From positions 1-14,095 of the forward strand of contig CAZUVM010000245.1 of assembly GCA_964623885.1 (NCBI GenBank): 14,095 nucleotides of DNA, in the 5' to 3' direction. Below are positions 13,626 through 14,095 of the stretch, one piece after another (within the stretch, counting starts at the first letter, position 1; each line of letters opens with the position of its first letter). Under the pieces are notes generated by a model, which was not told where the DNA came from, made no database searches, and saw only the letters and a list, made by a program, of their open reading frames with translations. Source of the stretch: CAZUVM01 sp964623885 (GTDB lineage: Bacteria; Verrucomicrobiota; Verrucomicrobiia; Limisphaerales; UBA8199). The position numbers and the translations under genes are program-made.

Positions 13626-14095
13626 ATGCATTACGCGGAGTCTCCTTATTTACACAAACGACGTAGTACGCGCGAGGTCGTCGTAGGCGATCCCATGCGC
13701 GGCGGCGTGATCATCGGAGGCGACCATCCCGTGGTCGTCCAATCGATGCTCACCTGCGACACGATGGACACGGCGGAGTGCGTGAAACAGACGCTGGACC
13801 TGGTAGCGGTCGGCTGTCAAATCGTGCGGATTACCGCGCCTACCGTCAAGGACGCTGCTAACTTGAAGAATATTGTCGCGGAACTACGCACCCGTGGCTG
13901 CCTGGTGCCCATTGTCGCCGATATCCATTTCAAACCCGAGGCGGCGATGGAAGCCGCGAAGTGGGTGGAGATGGTCCGGGTCAATCCCGGCAATTATGCC
14001 GATTCGAAAAAGTTCGCCATCAAGGAATATACGGACGAGCAATACAAGGCCGAATTGGCGCGTATCGAGGAAAAATTCTCGCCATTGGTAAAGCT
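13626..14095 (+). CDS. ispG: 4-hydroxy-3-methylbut-2-en-1-yl diphosphate synthase, N-terminal part (runs off right edge)
   Basis: The frame is open from ATG 13626 to the window end, 156 codons with no stop. IspG (GcpE) is an iron-sulfur enzyme of the MEP pathway that reduces 2-C-methyl-erythritol cyclodiphosphate to HMBPP. The N-terminal TIM-barrel is recognisable: RRSTREVVVGDPMRGG (12-27), PVVVQSMLTCDTMDT (35-49), GCQIVRITAPTVKDAANL (63-80), LVPIVADIHFKPEAAMEAAKW (93-113) and VRVNPGNYAD (117-126). The Lys/Glu-rich segment that follows (KEYTDEQYKAELARIEEKF) resembles the longer IspG form found in Chlamydiae, plants and Verrucomicrobiota, which has an extra domain before the cluster-binding C-terminus. 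That part lies outside the window. No ribosome site is visible; the inverted-repeat element sits directly upstream. Confidence 0.95.
   Translation, partial: MHYAESPYLHKRRSTREVVVGDPMRGGVIIGGDHPVVVQSMLTCDTMDTAECVKQTLDLVAVGCQIVRITAPTVKDAANLKNIVAELRTRGCLVPIVADIHFKPEAAMEAAKWVEMVRVNPGNYADSKKFAIKEYTDEQYKAELARIEEKFSPLVK

Overview
This window looks like chromosomal DNA of a Verrucomicrobiota bacterium, probably of the Pedosphaera/Limisphaera group. The evidence is family-level recognition without any database search: a pseudopilin with the H-X9-DG motif, an ECF sigma factor of the type expanded in Pedosphaera, a secreted DUF1080 protein, a long secreted protein ending in the group's usual 'FYR' C-terminal domain, and a CdsA with the GG-x-LDLLDS signature. 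Most starts lack a clear Shine-Dalgarno sequence.

Left part (1-5.2 kb). A minus-strand gene for a membrane-anchored protein runs off the left edge. A 0.5 kb intergenic region follows with two identical-architecture palindromes (GCGTGA-N3-TCACGC), a -10-like box and a perfect hairpin terminator. Next come a broken M13 metallopeptidase gene lacking its catalytic half, a small metal-binding lipoprotein gene divergent from a membrane-anchored WD40-type protein, and an H-X9-DG pseudopilin gene 3 bp behind the WD40 gene.

Middle (5.2-9.0 kb). All of this looks like eroded accessory DNA: a C-terminal gene remnant, a secreted DUF1080 (3-keto-disaccharide hydrolase family) protein, an ECF sigma factor broken by an apparent 4-bp deletion, and a 577-residue secreted protein carrying three tandem copies of a pseudopilin-like cysteine module plus an Ig-like domain. 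The 10-mer GTATGTCAAG occurs on both sides of that last gene.

Right part (9.1-14.1 kb). A Phd/YefM-VapC type toxin-antitoxin pair lies 37 bp upstream of a housekeeping cluster, cdsA-dxr-rseP-ispG, which covers phospholipid CDP-activation, two steps of the MEP isoprenoid pathway and a site-2 protease. cdsA and dxr overlap by 4 bp. rseP and ispG are separated by a mosaic of inverted repeats. ispG runs off the right edge.

The most unusual items are the triple-module protein with its flanking repeats, the tandem palindromes at 1081-1115, and the number of visibly decaying genes (three) in one short interval. No CRISPR array, tRNA, rRNA or transposase was seen.
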